DNA of 10,862 nt, taken from positions 1 through 10,862 of the forward strand of contig JACCYI010000118.1 in NCBI GenBank assembly GCA_013696535.1, given 5' to 3'. Below the pieces are notes generated by a model, which made no database searches, was not told where the DNA came from, and was given only the letters and a program-made list of their open reading frames with translations. Positions 1 to 7,276 of the stretch are shown in pieces. A program made the translations under genes and the position numbers. Numbering within the stretch: position 1 is the first letter of the stretch; the number at the start of each line of letters is the position of its first letter. This stretch comes from Solirubrobacterales bacterium (GTDB taxonomy: Bacteria > Actinomycetota > Thermoleophilia > Solirubrobacterales > Solirubrobacteraceae).

Positions 1-444
1 GTCTTCGCCAACGCCGGCTTCGGCGCCCCTCGCGGCTTCACCGAGTCAACGCCCGAGCACTGGAAGGCGATGGTCCTGACCAACGTCTACGGAGCGGCGC
101 TGACCATCCGGGCGACGGTCGACCATCTGAAGGAGACACGGGGCCACCTGGTGCTCACCAGCTCGATCGCCGGAAGGCGGGCGCTCGCAGGATCGCTCTA
201 CTCGGCGACCAAGTTCGCCGTCACCGCGATGGGCGAAGCGGCTCGCCAGGAGCTCAACGGCACGGGTGTGCGGGTGACGCTGATCGAGCCGGGAATGGTT
301 GACACGCCGTTCTTCGACGACAAACCGGGGGGGCACCCGCTCGCAGCCGACGACGTCGCTCGAGGAGTGTTGTACGCCGTTTCGCAACCGACGCACGTGG
401 ACATCAACGAGCTGATGATCCGCCCGACCTCGCAGGACGGCTGA
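1..444 (+). CDS. Short-chain dehydrogenase/reductase (SDR), 5'-truncated by the window edge
   Basis: This is the C-terminal 147 residues of a classical NAD(P)-dependent SDR oxidoreductase. The reading frame is open from base 1, so the start and the glycine-rich cofactor-binding motif lie outside the window. Visible family landmarks, numbered from the first visible residue, are the NAG motif (residues 4-6), the structural Asn in TNVYG (N28), the catalytic-serine segment SSIAG (54-58), the catalytic YSATK (Y67, K71), and the PG turn after the sixth strand (EPGMVDTP, about 97-104). All four members of the N-S-Y-K tetrad are present, so the enzyme should be active. The substrate cannot be deduced. 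It is on the plus strand and converges on rpmA with a 14-bp gap, so it is not part of the neighbouring operon. An ATG at 70 lies inside the fold and is not a likely start. Confidence 0.93.
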   Translation, partial: VFANAGFGAPRGFTESTPEHWKAMVLTNVYGAALTIRATVDHLKETRGHLVLTSSIAGRRALAGSLYSATKFAVTAMGEAARQELNGTGVRVTLIEPGMVDTPFFDDKPGGHPLAADDVARGVLYAVSQPTHVDINELMIRPTSQDG

Positions 445-446
445 GC

Positions 447-458
447 CGCCCCGGGGCG
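447..458. terminator. Perfect 12-bp GC palindrome between convergent genes, possible bidirectional terminator
   Basis: The 14-bp gap between the SDR stop (442-444) and the rpmA stop (459-461) holds the palindrome cgccccggggcg. The flanking agc and gct can extend the pairing with one bulged base. Its position between two converging genes fits a shared transcription end. There is no T-tract on either side and the palindrome has no unpaired loop of its own, so a folded hairpin would keep only about four core pairs. Chance palindromes of this kind are common in GC-rich DNA. The function is inferred from position only. Confidence 0.3.
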
Positions 459-758
459 CTACTCGGCGGGCTCGGTCGCGGCGGGCTGGGCCGTCGCGAC
501 TCCCGCGACGACAGGGTCGATCGAGATGACGCGACCGCGGCGACCCTCACGGAAGGCGACGATCCCCGGCGCCTTCGCGAAAATCGTGTCGTCCTTGCCG
601 ATTCCGACGCCGACGCCTGGCTTGAAGCGGGTGCCGCGCTGGCGCACGATGATCTCCCCGCCTGTGACGGTCTGGCCGGCGAAGACCTTCACACCGAGGC
701 GCTGCGAGTTGGAGTCACGGCCGTTGCGGCTCGAGCCGAGGCCCTTCTTGTGTGCCAT
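459..758 (-). CDS. rpmA: 50S ribosomal protein bL27
   Basis: bL27 is a large-subunit protein whose flexible N-terminus reaches the peptidyl transferase centre and helps place tRNA ends. The 99-residue product begins [20 protein letters not shown], the highly conserved bL27 N-terminus, and continues with the expected [11 protein letters not shown] and [15 protein letters not shown] segments. The core is normal. About 15 residues at the C-terminus, rich in Ala, Pro and Glu (from roughly VAGVATAQ), extend beyond the usual 85-90 residue length. There is no N-terminal prepeptide of the Firmicutes type cleaved by the Prp protease. The ATG lies 3 bp after the rplU stop, so the two are cotranscribed and probably translationally coupled. 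A G-rich run about 10 nt upstream may serve as a weak Shine-Dalgarno site. It appears to be the last gene of the operon. Confidence 0.98.
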   Translation of the reverse strand: MAHKKGLGSSRNGRDSNSQRLGVKVFAGQTVTGGEIIVRQRGTRFKPGVGVGIGKDDTIFAKAPGIVAFREGRRGRVISIDPVVAGVATAQPAATEPAE

Positions 759-761
759 GAG

Positions 762-1097
762 CTACGAGCCCCCGGAGATGGTCGTGATCTGGATGCGGGT
801 GAGGTCCTGGCGGTGACCCGTGCGACGCTTGTACCCGCGCTTGGGCTTGAACTTGAACACCCGGAGCTTGGGGCCGCGCTCGTGCGCGACCACGGTCGCT
901 TGGACGGAGGCGCTCTCAAGCCCCGCAGCGTCGAATACGGGCTGCTCACCGCCCGTGATGAGGAGGGGCTGCAGATCGATCGTCGCACCCTCCTCGGCCG
1001 CGAGGCGCTCGATCAACAGCGTCTGTCCGGCTTGGACGCGATACTGCTTTCCGCCGGTCTTCACGACGGCGTATGGGCCTGTAAGTGGGGCGGGCAT
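762..1097 (-). CDS. rplU: 50S ribosomal protein bL21
   Basis: bL21 binds 23S rRNA (around domain II) in the large subunit. The 111-residue product has the N-terminal beta-strand AVVKTGGKQYRVQAG and the C-terminal signature FKPKRGYKRRTGHRQ, which together identify the family. Length is slightly above the usual 100-105 residues because of a short N-terminal extension (MPAPLTGP). The ATG is 8 bp after the RNase E/G stop, with only a weak GAG-like Shine-Dalgarno element, so translation may depend on coupling. It is followed 3 bp later by rpmA, the near-universal rplU-rpmA pair. With only 8 bp upstream there is no room for a separate autoregulatory L21 leader RNA such as the one known in Bacillus, so its regulation is probably that of the larger operon. 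Confidence 0.98.
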   Translation of the reverse strand: MPAPLTGPYAVVKTGGKQYRVQAGQTLLIERLAAEEGATIDLQPLLITGGEQPVFDAAGLESASVQATVVAHERGPKLRVFKFKPKRGYKRRTGHRQDLTRIQITTISGGS

Positions 1098-1105
1098 CGT
1101 CTCGG

Positions 1106-3325
1106 TCAGTCGGTCGGGTCAGGGGAGGCTGCGGCGGCGTCGGCCTCGTCGGACTTCGCACGCGAACGGCGCCGTCCGCCTCTTCGGCCCCGGCGCCGGG
1201 TCTTCGATTCTAGGACATCGCTCGCGGCGTCGCCGTCTTCGTCGGGAAGGGACGAGTCATCCGGGGCCTGCACGGCCGCATCAGCTTCCTCGCCGGCGAC
1301 CCCTTCGAGCAGTTCCGGTGGCTTCTCGCTCGCCGCCGGCTCGTCAACCGGATCGGCGCCCTGATCGTCGTCGGTGACGGCCGCCTCGGCCTGCTCGGCC
1401 TTGCCGGCCCGCGCCGCCCCGTTCGATCTGCGGCGTGACGTCGTCGTACCCCGTCCGCGTCCGCCGCGTCGCCCGCTACCCGACGCGGAGGCCCCTGGCG
1501 AGCGTGACGTCTCGGCCTCCATCGTCTCCCGCTCCTCGTCGGTGACGTCGATCAGCCCGGCGGTGGCCGAGGTGCGACCAGCCTCCTCGATGCGGACAAG
1601 CCGCTTCTGGCCCACGAAGCGCCCGGCACCCGTCACGGAGATGATGTAGCCGTCCAGCTTGGCCACGGCGTCATCGACCTCGTACATGTGCGGCTCGACG
1701 ATGTGAACGTGCACCTCCTCGCCCTCCCGGAAGGGCACGGCCTGCTCGGCGACCTCCTCGCGAGTGCCTTCGAGCGTGACCGCGAAGTGATCGAGGGGCA
1801 GCCCTTCTGATCCCTCGAAGTGGAAGTAGCGCCCGGTCTCTGACTCGAGCTCGCGGAGCATCCAGGCGCCGTTGCCGATGAACTGGGCCGTCACGCGCGG
1901 GTTGATGCGGATCAGGTACGCCTGAGGTCCGTCCTCGCCCGCATCCTTGACCAGCTCCCGCAGCCGCCGCTCCACTTCGATGGCGATGGTCTCCTCGGAC
2001 TTGATCACGCCTTCGCCGTCGCAGGTCGGGCACGGCCGGGTCATGATCTCGCGAACCCCGTCCGTGACGTTCTGGCGGGTCATCTCGACCAGCCCGAGCG
2101 GAGAGATCTCCACCACGAACGTCTTGGTGCGGTCTTCGTCGAGCGCCTTGCGGAGCACCTTCAGGACCGCGTCGCGATTGCGGGCACGTGCCATGTCGAT
2201 GAAGTCGATGACGATGATGCCGCCGATGTCGCGGAGTCGCAACTGATTGACGACCTCGTCCGCAGCCTCGAGATTGGTCTTGGTGATGGTGTCCTCGAGG
2301 CGGGCCTGCTTGCCGCGGCCGATGAAGGAGCCCGAGTTGACGTCGATCACCGTCAACGCCTCGGCGTAGTCGATCACCAGGTAGCCGCCGCTGGGCAGGT
2401 CGACCCGCCTGGAGAGCATTCCCTCGATGACCTCGTCGGCCCCGAAGGCCTCGAACAACGGCTGTGCTCCTGGCTTCCACAGCTCCACTCGGTCAACGAG
2501 CTCCGGGGCCGTGCGGGTGAAGAAGGAGACCAGGCGCTGGTGCTGCTTCTCGTCGTCGACCACCGCGCGCTCGAAGTGCGCGGAGAAGATGTCGCGGACC
2601 ACCCGGATGGAGAGATCTGCCTCCTGGAAGACGAGGGCCGGCGCGGCGGCCTCGGCGACCCGCTTGGAGAGCACCTCGTTGAGCTTGTCCAGGTAGAGCA
2701 GCTCGCGCTCGAAGGCCTCGCGCCCGGCGCCGTGGGCCGCGGTCCGCACGATGGCGCCGCCACCGTGCAAATCGAGCCCCTTGACCTCCTTGCGCAGGCG
2801 CTCGCGCTCTGAGTCCTCGAGCCGGCGCGATACCCCGACGCCTTCGCCGGTGGGGGCGTAGACCATGTACCGGCCCGCGATCGTCAGCTCCATCGACAGC
2901 CGCGCGCCCTTGGTCTTGAGCGGGTCCTTGACCACCTGGCAGACGATCTCCTGCCCCGGCTTGAGCAGCTCGGCGATCGAGCGCTGCTTTCCCCCGCCGT
3001 TCTGGCCGCGACCTCGCTTGACCGGCTCGACGCCGGGCAGCACGATCTCGTCCACGTGCAGGAAGCCGTTCTTGTCCAAGCCGATGTCGACGAAGGCCGC
3101 CTCGAGGCCGGGCAGCACGTTGTCGACCTTGCCCTTGTAGATGTTGCCGACGATGGAGCGCCCACCTCGGCGCTCGAAGTAGACCTCCGCGACGCGGAAG
3201 TCCCTATCGAGGGTCTTTGCGGACCGCCCCGTGGCTGATTCCGCGGCGACAGGATCTCCCGGCGCCTCGAGCATTGCGACGCGGGTCTCTCCACGATCGA
3301 CCGTTACAAGCACTTGCTTTCTCAT
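1106..3325 (-). CDS. rne: Ribonuclease E/G family endoribonuclease
   Basis: This single-strand-specific endoribonuclease is expected to act in mRNA turnover and rRNA/tRNA maturation. The 739-residue product has an S1-type RNA-binding domain (about 55-150, with GNIYKGKVDNVLPGLEAAFV), an RNase H-like/DNase I-like catalytic core with both metal-binding aspartates (D328 in TVIDVNSG, D374 in IVIDFIDM) and the zinc-link motif RPCPTC (C432, C435) that joins subunits in RNase E. After the core, residues about 545-595 resemble a small TRAM/OB-like domain, and 604-739 form a low-complexity tail alternating Arg/Gly-rich and Asp/Glu/Ala-rich blocks. A roughly 20-residue insertion follows the first strand pair (about 21-42). 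The ATG is supported by GAGG four bases upstream, overlapping the rodA stop. Whether it is better called rne or rng is uncertain: the spacing between the two aspartates is three residues longer than in E. coli RNase E, and there is no E. coli-like degradosome scaffold. Confidence 0.95.
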   Translation of the reverse strand: MRKQVLVTVDRGETRVAMLEAPGDPVAAESATGRSAKTLDRDFRVAEVYFERRGGRSIVGNIYKGKVDNVLPGLEAAFVDIGLDKNGFLHVDEIVLPGVEPVKRGRGQNGGGKQRSIAELLKPGQEIVCQVVKDPLKTKGARLSMELTIAGRYMVYAPTGEGVGVSRRLEDSERERLRKEVKGLDLHGGGAIVRTAAHGAGREAFERELLYLDKLNEVLSKRVAEAAAPALVFQEADLSIRVVRDIFSAHFERAVVDDEKQHQRLVSFFTRTAPELVDRVELWKPGAQPLFEAFGADEVIEGMLSRRVDLPSGGYLVIDYAEALTVIDVNSGSFIGRGKQARLEDTITKTNLEAADEVVNQLRLRDIGGIIVIDFIDMARARNRDAVLKVLRKALDEDRTKTFVVEISPLGLVEMTRQNVTDGVREIMTRPCPTCDGEGVIKSEETIAIEVERRLRELVKDAGEDGPQAYLIRINPRVTAQFIGNGAWMLRELESETGRYFHFEGSEGLPLDHFAVTLEGTREEVAEQAVPFREGEEVHVHIVEPHMYEVDDAVAKLDGYIISVTGAGRFVGQKRLVRIEEAGRTSATAGLIDVTDEERETMEAETSRSPGASASGSGRRGGRGRGTTTSRRRSNGAARAGKAEQAEAAVTDDDQGADPVDEPAASEKPPELLEGVAGEEADAAVQAPDDSSLPDEDGDAASDVLESKTRRRGRRGGRRRSRAKSDEADAAAASPDPTD

Positions 3326-3331
3326 GAAACC

Positions 3332-4555
3332 TCACTGGAAGAGTGGCGCCCGGCCCTTGGAGGCAGCCGTCTCGCGCGCCTGCGCGGAGATCGACTGCAG
3401 CAGGCCGATGGCCAGGAACGTGACGAGCATCGACGATCCGCCGAAGCTCAGAAGCGGTGCCGGGACGCCCGTGATGGGCATGATCCCGACGGTCATCCCG
3501 ACGTTCACGAAGATCTGGAAGAGGAGCATCACGGTGATGCCTCCGGCGATCAGGGCGCCGTACAGATTCTTGGCGATGGTGAGGATGTGCAGCCCGCGCC
3601 AGACCAGCAGCGCGTAGAGCGATAAGACCAGCGCGGCACCGGCGAACCCGTAGGTCTCGCCCACCACCGCAAAGATGAAGTCCGTGTGATGCTCAGGCAG
3701 GAAGTTCAGTGATGTCTGCGTGGAATTCTCCACTCCCCGGCCCGTCTTCTCACCCGAACCGATCGCGATCTTCGACTGCTGTTGCTGGTAGCCCTCGTCA
3801 CCCGGATTGCCCGATGGGTCCAGGAACGCCGTCAGGCGCGCCGTCTGGTAGGGCTTGAGCAACTCGACGCCCGCCGCCGGAAGGGCGACGAGTGACACGG
3901 TGATGGCCACCGCACCGAGTGCCGCGAGCGCCGCGAAGTGCTTCCACGGGGCGCCGGCGACGAAGAGCAGGGCCAGGATGCCGACGATGTAGACCAACGA
4001 GGTGCCGAGGTCAGGCTGGGCCATCACCAGCATGGCCGGGAACAGCGCGAGGAGCACCACCCGCGCGGTCGTGTCTCGATCGAAGCGGCGCATGCGATCG
4101 GTGATGAACGCCGATATCGCCAGCACCAGCAGGATCTTTCCCAGCTCGGACGGCTGGAAGCGGAAGAAGGGCAGCTCGATCCAGCGTTTGGAGCCGCGAG
4201 TGGCGGTGGCCAGCGCGTACACGAGGGCGATGGAGGCGATCATCAGGCCGTAGATCGGATACTTGAGCTCGCGCAGCCGCGAGTAGTCGATCCGGGAGAC
4301 GCCGTACATGAGCACCAGGCCCACGCCGACGTACAGGGCCTGCCGAATGACGTAGTACGAAGGCTGGCCCGCGATGTCGTCGCTGGTGGCGCTGCGGATC
4401 GTCAGCACAGAGCAAGCGCAGAGCCCGAGCACGGCGAGTGTGAGCAGGGGATCGAGCCGGAGGTGGAGCGTCCGCCGCTCGAGTCGGGGCGACGGGCTCG
4501 CCACGGGCTGGATGGGGGTGGAATAGCTCACTGGGGAGCCGTCCCGGCGCCGCAT
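3332..4555 (-). CDS. rodA: Rod-shape SEDS peptidoglycan glycosyltransferase RodA
   Basis: RodA polymerises lipid II into glycan strands for side-wall growth and works with a class B PBP. The 407-residue product is a polytopic membrane protein with about ten hydrophobic segments starting near residue 35. SEDS landmarks are FQPSELGK (133-140), QPDLGTS (180-186), the long extracytoplasmic loop ending in LPEHHTDFIFAVVGE (286-300, with the essential Asp at D292) and GVPAPLLSFGGSS (363-375). Pairing with the PBP2 gene immediately upstream favours RodA over FtsW. The ATG at 4555 overlaps the PBP2 end by 28 bases and has AGAAGG four bases before it. A GTG at 4531 gives a tidy GTGA overlap with the PBP2 stop and an eight-residue shorter protein, but has a weaker Shine-Dalgarno match. 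The first 30 residues are cytoplasmic, so either start is functionally plausible. RNase E/G starts 6 bp after the stop. Confidence 0.96.
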   Translation of the reverse strand: MRRRDGSPVSYSTPIQPVASPSPRLERRTLHLRLDPLLTLAVLGLCACSVLTIRSATSDDIAGQPSYYVIRQALYVGVGLVLMYGVSRIDYSRLRELKYPIYGLMIASIALVYALATATRGSKRWIELPFFRFQPSELGKILLVLAISAFITDRMRRFDRDTTARVVLLALFPAMLVMAQPDLGTSLVYIVGILALLFVAGAPWKHFAALAALGAVAITVSLVALPAAGVELLKPYQTARLTAFLDPSGNPGDEGYQQQQSKIAIGSGEKTGRGVENSTQTSLNFLPEHHTDFIFAVVGETYGFAGAALVLSLYALLVWRGLHILTIAKNLYGALIAGGITVMLLFQIFVNVGMTVGIMPITGVPAPLLSFGGSSMLVTFLAIGLLQSISAQARETAASKGRAPLFQ

Positions 4556-6702
4556 GGCGCCTTCTTGTCATACCACTCGGCGAGGATCCGGCAGGCGGCC
4601 GGTGCGGCGGTCTCAGCGCCGAAGCCGCCCTTCTCGATGGTGGTGACGACGACGATGGGCCGATTCTGCTGGTTGACGTAGGCGGCGTAGTAGGCCTGGT
4701 CGGGATTCAGGCCACGTTCGACAGTACCGGTCTTACCGTAGACGGTGCCCCCGAAGCCCTTGAACACGGCCGTAGAGGTTCCACCGTCCTCCGAAGCCGC
4801 TCGCCTCAGGCCCTCCATGATGACGGTGCGGTCCTTTGCCTCGATGCTCACTCGACGGCGGGCGGGAGGGTCGATCTCCTGTACGAGGCTGCCCGCGCCG
4901 TCTTCCACCGCCTGGCCGAGGCGCGGCCGGAGGATCCGTCCGCCGTTGGCCAGCGTCGAATAAGCGACCGCCACCTGCAGCGGCGTGGCCTGCAGGTCTC
5001 CCTGGCCGACCGCCAGGGAGACGTTGTCGCCGGCCGACCAGCCGCGCTCGACGCCGCCGCAGGCGAACAGCGCCGCCTGGGAGCCCTGGCCGAGTCCCTG
5101 CTTCTCGCGGCAGCGCTCGTACTTAGCGAACGCTTCGTTGCGCCAGCGCGCGTCCGGCACGAGCCCCTTAGGCTCTTCAGGCAGGTCGATGCCCGTTCGG
5201 CGCCCGAATCCCAGCCGGCGGGCCCAGGTCTGGAGCGGGCGGTCCTTGACGTCGTTGAGACGCAGACCGAGATTGAAGAAGTAGGTGTCGACAGAGACCT
5301 TCAGCGCCTCGGACAGGTTCACGGGTCCGTAGATCTCGCCCTTGGCGTTCTGGCGGACCTGGTTGCCGAGGGTGAACTTCCCCGTGTCGTTGTAGACCTG
5401 TCCCGGCGTCAACGTCCCGGAAGCCAGGCCGGCGAGCGCCGTCACCGGCTTGAACACCGAACCGGTCGGATAGGTGGCCGAGAGGGCCCGGTTGAAGAGG
5501 GGCGCGCCTTCGGCCTCGGAGTTCAGCCGGTCAAAGCGCTCCTGGGAGAGCGGTTTGGCGAAGAGGTTGGCGTCATAGCTCGGGTATGACCCGAGCGCGT
5601 AGACCTCGCCGGTCGTCGGGCTCATCGCGACGTAGGCGCCGGCCCTGGCGTCGGGATACTTCGATCTGGCAACCGAGATCGCGTTCTGCATCGCCTTGTC
5701 GGCGGCGCGCTGGAGCTGGAGGTCGAGCGAGAGCTTGACCCGGTTGCCCTGCCTGGGCTCGCGACGGGTGGCCGGCAGCTCGTCGCGGGGTCGGCCCTGA
5801 GCGTCGATGGACACGCGGCTGAAGCCGTCGACGCCGCGCAGCCACCGGTCGTAGGTCTCCTCGATCCCACCGCTGCCGATGCGGGTGCCGGCGTCCACCT
5901 CGCGGTACTTGTCGAGCTTGAGCTGGTCGGGCGAGATCTCCGCCAGCGTGCCGAAGAGCTGTGCGCCGACCCGCTTCTCGGGATAGGACCGCAGGAAGGT
6001 CTTCGTGGGCCGAACACCCGGGAATCGGCTCTGACGCTCGAGCAGGTAGTTGTAGACGGCGCTGCCGACGTCGGTCTTGACCGTCACCGCGGCGTACGGG
6101 GTGAGCGCGAGCTGCTGGACGACGCGCTTGTGGATGGTGTGGGGGGTGACGCCGATGACCTTGCTCAGACGCCGGTAGAGCCGGCGGGCGCCTGTGGCGC
6201 CGGGGGCCAGCGGCGGAACGGCGACCTTGCGGGCCTCCCTGCCCGCGGCCTCGAGTCGTCCGATCTCGCGCCGGTCGCCTTTCGTGGTCCGCTCACCGCG
6301 ACGACGCTCTCGTCGCTTGAGTGTCTCCGATGCGGTCCGCGCCGAGATCCGGTCGCGCTCGGCCCGCGAGAGCGCCTTCTGGTACGCGACCGCAGCCTCG
6401 CGCTCGACGGGCGGCAACCCGTTGGGCAGCAGCTGCACGACCGCCGCCTCCTTAGTCTCCACCAGCGACGTCCCGTTCCGGTCGACGATGTCGCCGCGAG
6501 GCGCTTCGATCTTGACCTTGCGCACCCGGTTCTCGCGGGCTTGGGATACGTACTCCTCGCCCGAGAGCACCTGCAGGAACCACAGGCGGAAGAAGACGAT
6601 GGCGAAGAGGGCGAAGGCGATCCCGCCCAGCACCGCGACGCGGACGGCGAGCTGCGGCGTGATCGCGGGGCGGCGCTCGTCGAGTGGCGAAAGGGGCGAC
6701 AC
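4528..6702 (-). CDS. mrdA: Class B penicillin-binding protein 2 (elongasome transpeptidase)
   Basis: This is a DD-transpeptidase that crosslinks new side-wall peptidoglycan as partner of RodA. The 724-residue product has one N-terminal membrane anchor (about 19-43), the class B pedestal start (EAPRGDIVDRNGTSLV, 67-81) and the transpeptidase motifs in order: S415-V-F-K418, S470-V-D472 and K657-T-G-T. The SxD form of the second motif is normal for PBP2. Two segments stand out: an Arg/Lys/Glu-rich stretch at about 105-165 inserted in the pedestal, and a loop at about 521-555 with two cysteines (C531, C548), with further cysteines at C704 and C717. The GTG start is 7 bp after the mreD stop without a strong Shine-Dalgarno site, suggesting coupled translation. 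The gene order mreD-PBP2-rodA supports the elongation role rather than the divisome protein FtsI. Confidence 0.96.
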   Translation of the reverse strand: MSPLSPLDERRPAITPQLAVRVAVLGGIAFALFAIVFFRLWFLQVLSGEEYVSQARENRVRKVKIEAPRGDIVDRNGTSLVETKEAAVVQLLPNGLPPVEREAAVAYQKALSRAERDRISARTASETLKRRERRRGERTTKGDRREIGRLEAAGREARKVAVPPLAPGATGARRLYRRLSKVIGVTPHTIHKRVVQQLALTPYAAVTVKTDVGSAVYNYLLERQSRFPGVRPTKTFLRSYPEKRVGAQLFGTLAEISPDQLKLDKYREVDAGTRIGSGGIEETYDRWLRGVDGFSRVSIDAQGRPRDELPATRREPRQGNRVKLSLDLQLQRAADKAMQNAISVARSKYPDARAGAYVAMSPTTGEVYALGSYPSYDANLFAKPLSQERFDRLNSEAEGAPLFNRALSATYPTGSVFKPVTALAGLASGTLTPGQVYNDTGKFTLGNQVRQNAKGEIYGPVNLSEALKVSVDTYFFNLGLRLNDVKDRPLQTWARRLGFGRRTGIDLPEEPKGLVPDARWRNEAFAKYERCREKQGLGQGSQAALFACGGVERGWSAGDNVSLAVGQGDLQATPLQVAVAYSTLANGGRILRPRLGQAVEDGAGSLVQEIDPPARRRVSIEAKDRTVIMEGLRRAASEDGGTSTAVFKGFGGTVYGKTGTVERGLNPDQAYYAAYVNQQNRPIVVVTTIEKGGFGAETAAPAACRILAEWYDKKAPCGAGTAPQ

Positions 6703-6709
6703 GGCAGAT

Positions 6710-7276
6710 CTAGGAGCGGCTCAGCGGGCTCAAGCCGCCGGTGGTGTAAGCGCGGCGGCGGCGGCGGCGCGGATCGTCGGGCAGGAACGGCGAGAGGATG
6801 CGCCGGACCGCGGCGTAGACCGGGATCGCGAGCAGGGTGTTGACCACCACGGTCACGAGAATCTGCCGCACCAGAAGCAGGGAGACAGGAGCATCGACCC
6901 CGATCATGAAGGTCAGGATGGCGAAGCCCGCGGTCGCGACGAGAGTGGCGGCCGCACCGACTGCCATGGGCGTCAGTCCATGGGCGGGGTCGCGCAACTC
7001 GCGCAGCCGTCCCGCGCCGTAACCGACCAGCACGTAGATCAGCGACGTGACCCCGACGGCCTGGAGCATCGCGACGTCGATGAACAGGCCGGCCCCGAAG
7101 CCGAAGCACGCACCGCCGATCGAGCCGGAGAGCAGGCCCACAGCCGCTACGACGAGCGGAAACAGATCGACCGGGGCCCCGAAGATGGTGACCTGGGAGA
7201 TCGCGGCGGTCTGGAAGATGACGCCGATCGCCCCGAGCGCCACCAGCCGGCCGACGAGGGCGGGAGTGATGGTCAC
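6710..7276 (-). CDS. mreD: Rod shape-determining membrane protein MreD
   Basis: MreD is an integral membrane component of the elongasome, linking MreC and MreB to the wall synthases. The 188-residue product is strongly hydrophobic, with five to six predicted membrane segments between about residues 8 and 160, the small-residue-rich GxFxGLxxD-type segment expected of MreD (GFGAGLFIDVAML, about 59-71), and a basic C-terminal tail containing a run of six arginines (PDDPRRRRRR). MreD is poorly conserved, so the assignment rests on topology, size and its place between mreC and the PBP2 gene. It starts at GTG and shares GTGA with the mreC stop, with no clear Shine-Dalgarno site, so translation should be coupled to mreC. 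It ends 7 bp before the PBP2 start. Confidence 0.92.
   Translation of the reverse strand: MTITPALVGRLVALGAIGVIFQTAAISQVTIFGAPVDLFPLVVAAVGLLSGSIGGACFGFGAGLFIDVAMLQAVGVTSLIYVLVGYGAGRLRELRDPAHGLTPMAVGAAATLVATAGFAILTFMIGVDAPVSLLLVRQILVTVVVNTLLAIPVYAAVRRILSPFLPDDPRRRRRRAYTTGGLSPLSRS

Noticed and set aside
750..1364. A 204-codon plus-strand open frame opposite bL21 and the end of RNase E/G
   Set aside because: It is the complement of conserved bL21 and the repetitive RNase E tail; its product is low-complexity and shows no family motif.
3938..4681. A 247-codon plus-strand open frame opposite rodA and the PBP2 end
   Set aside because: The opposite strand has unmistakable SEDS and PBP motifs; this frame has none and no ribosome binding site of note.
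5287..5295. Possible defect in the second active-site motif of PBP2 (SVD instead of SxN)
   Set aside because: PBP2-type class B transpeptidases normally carry SxD at this place, so the residue is not missing.
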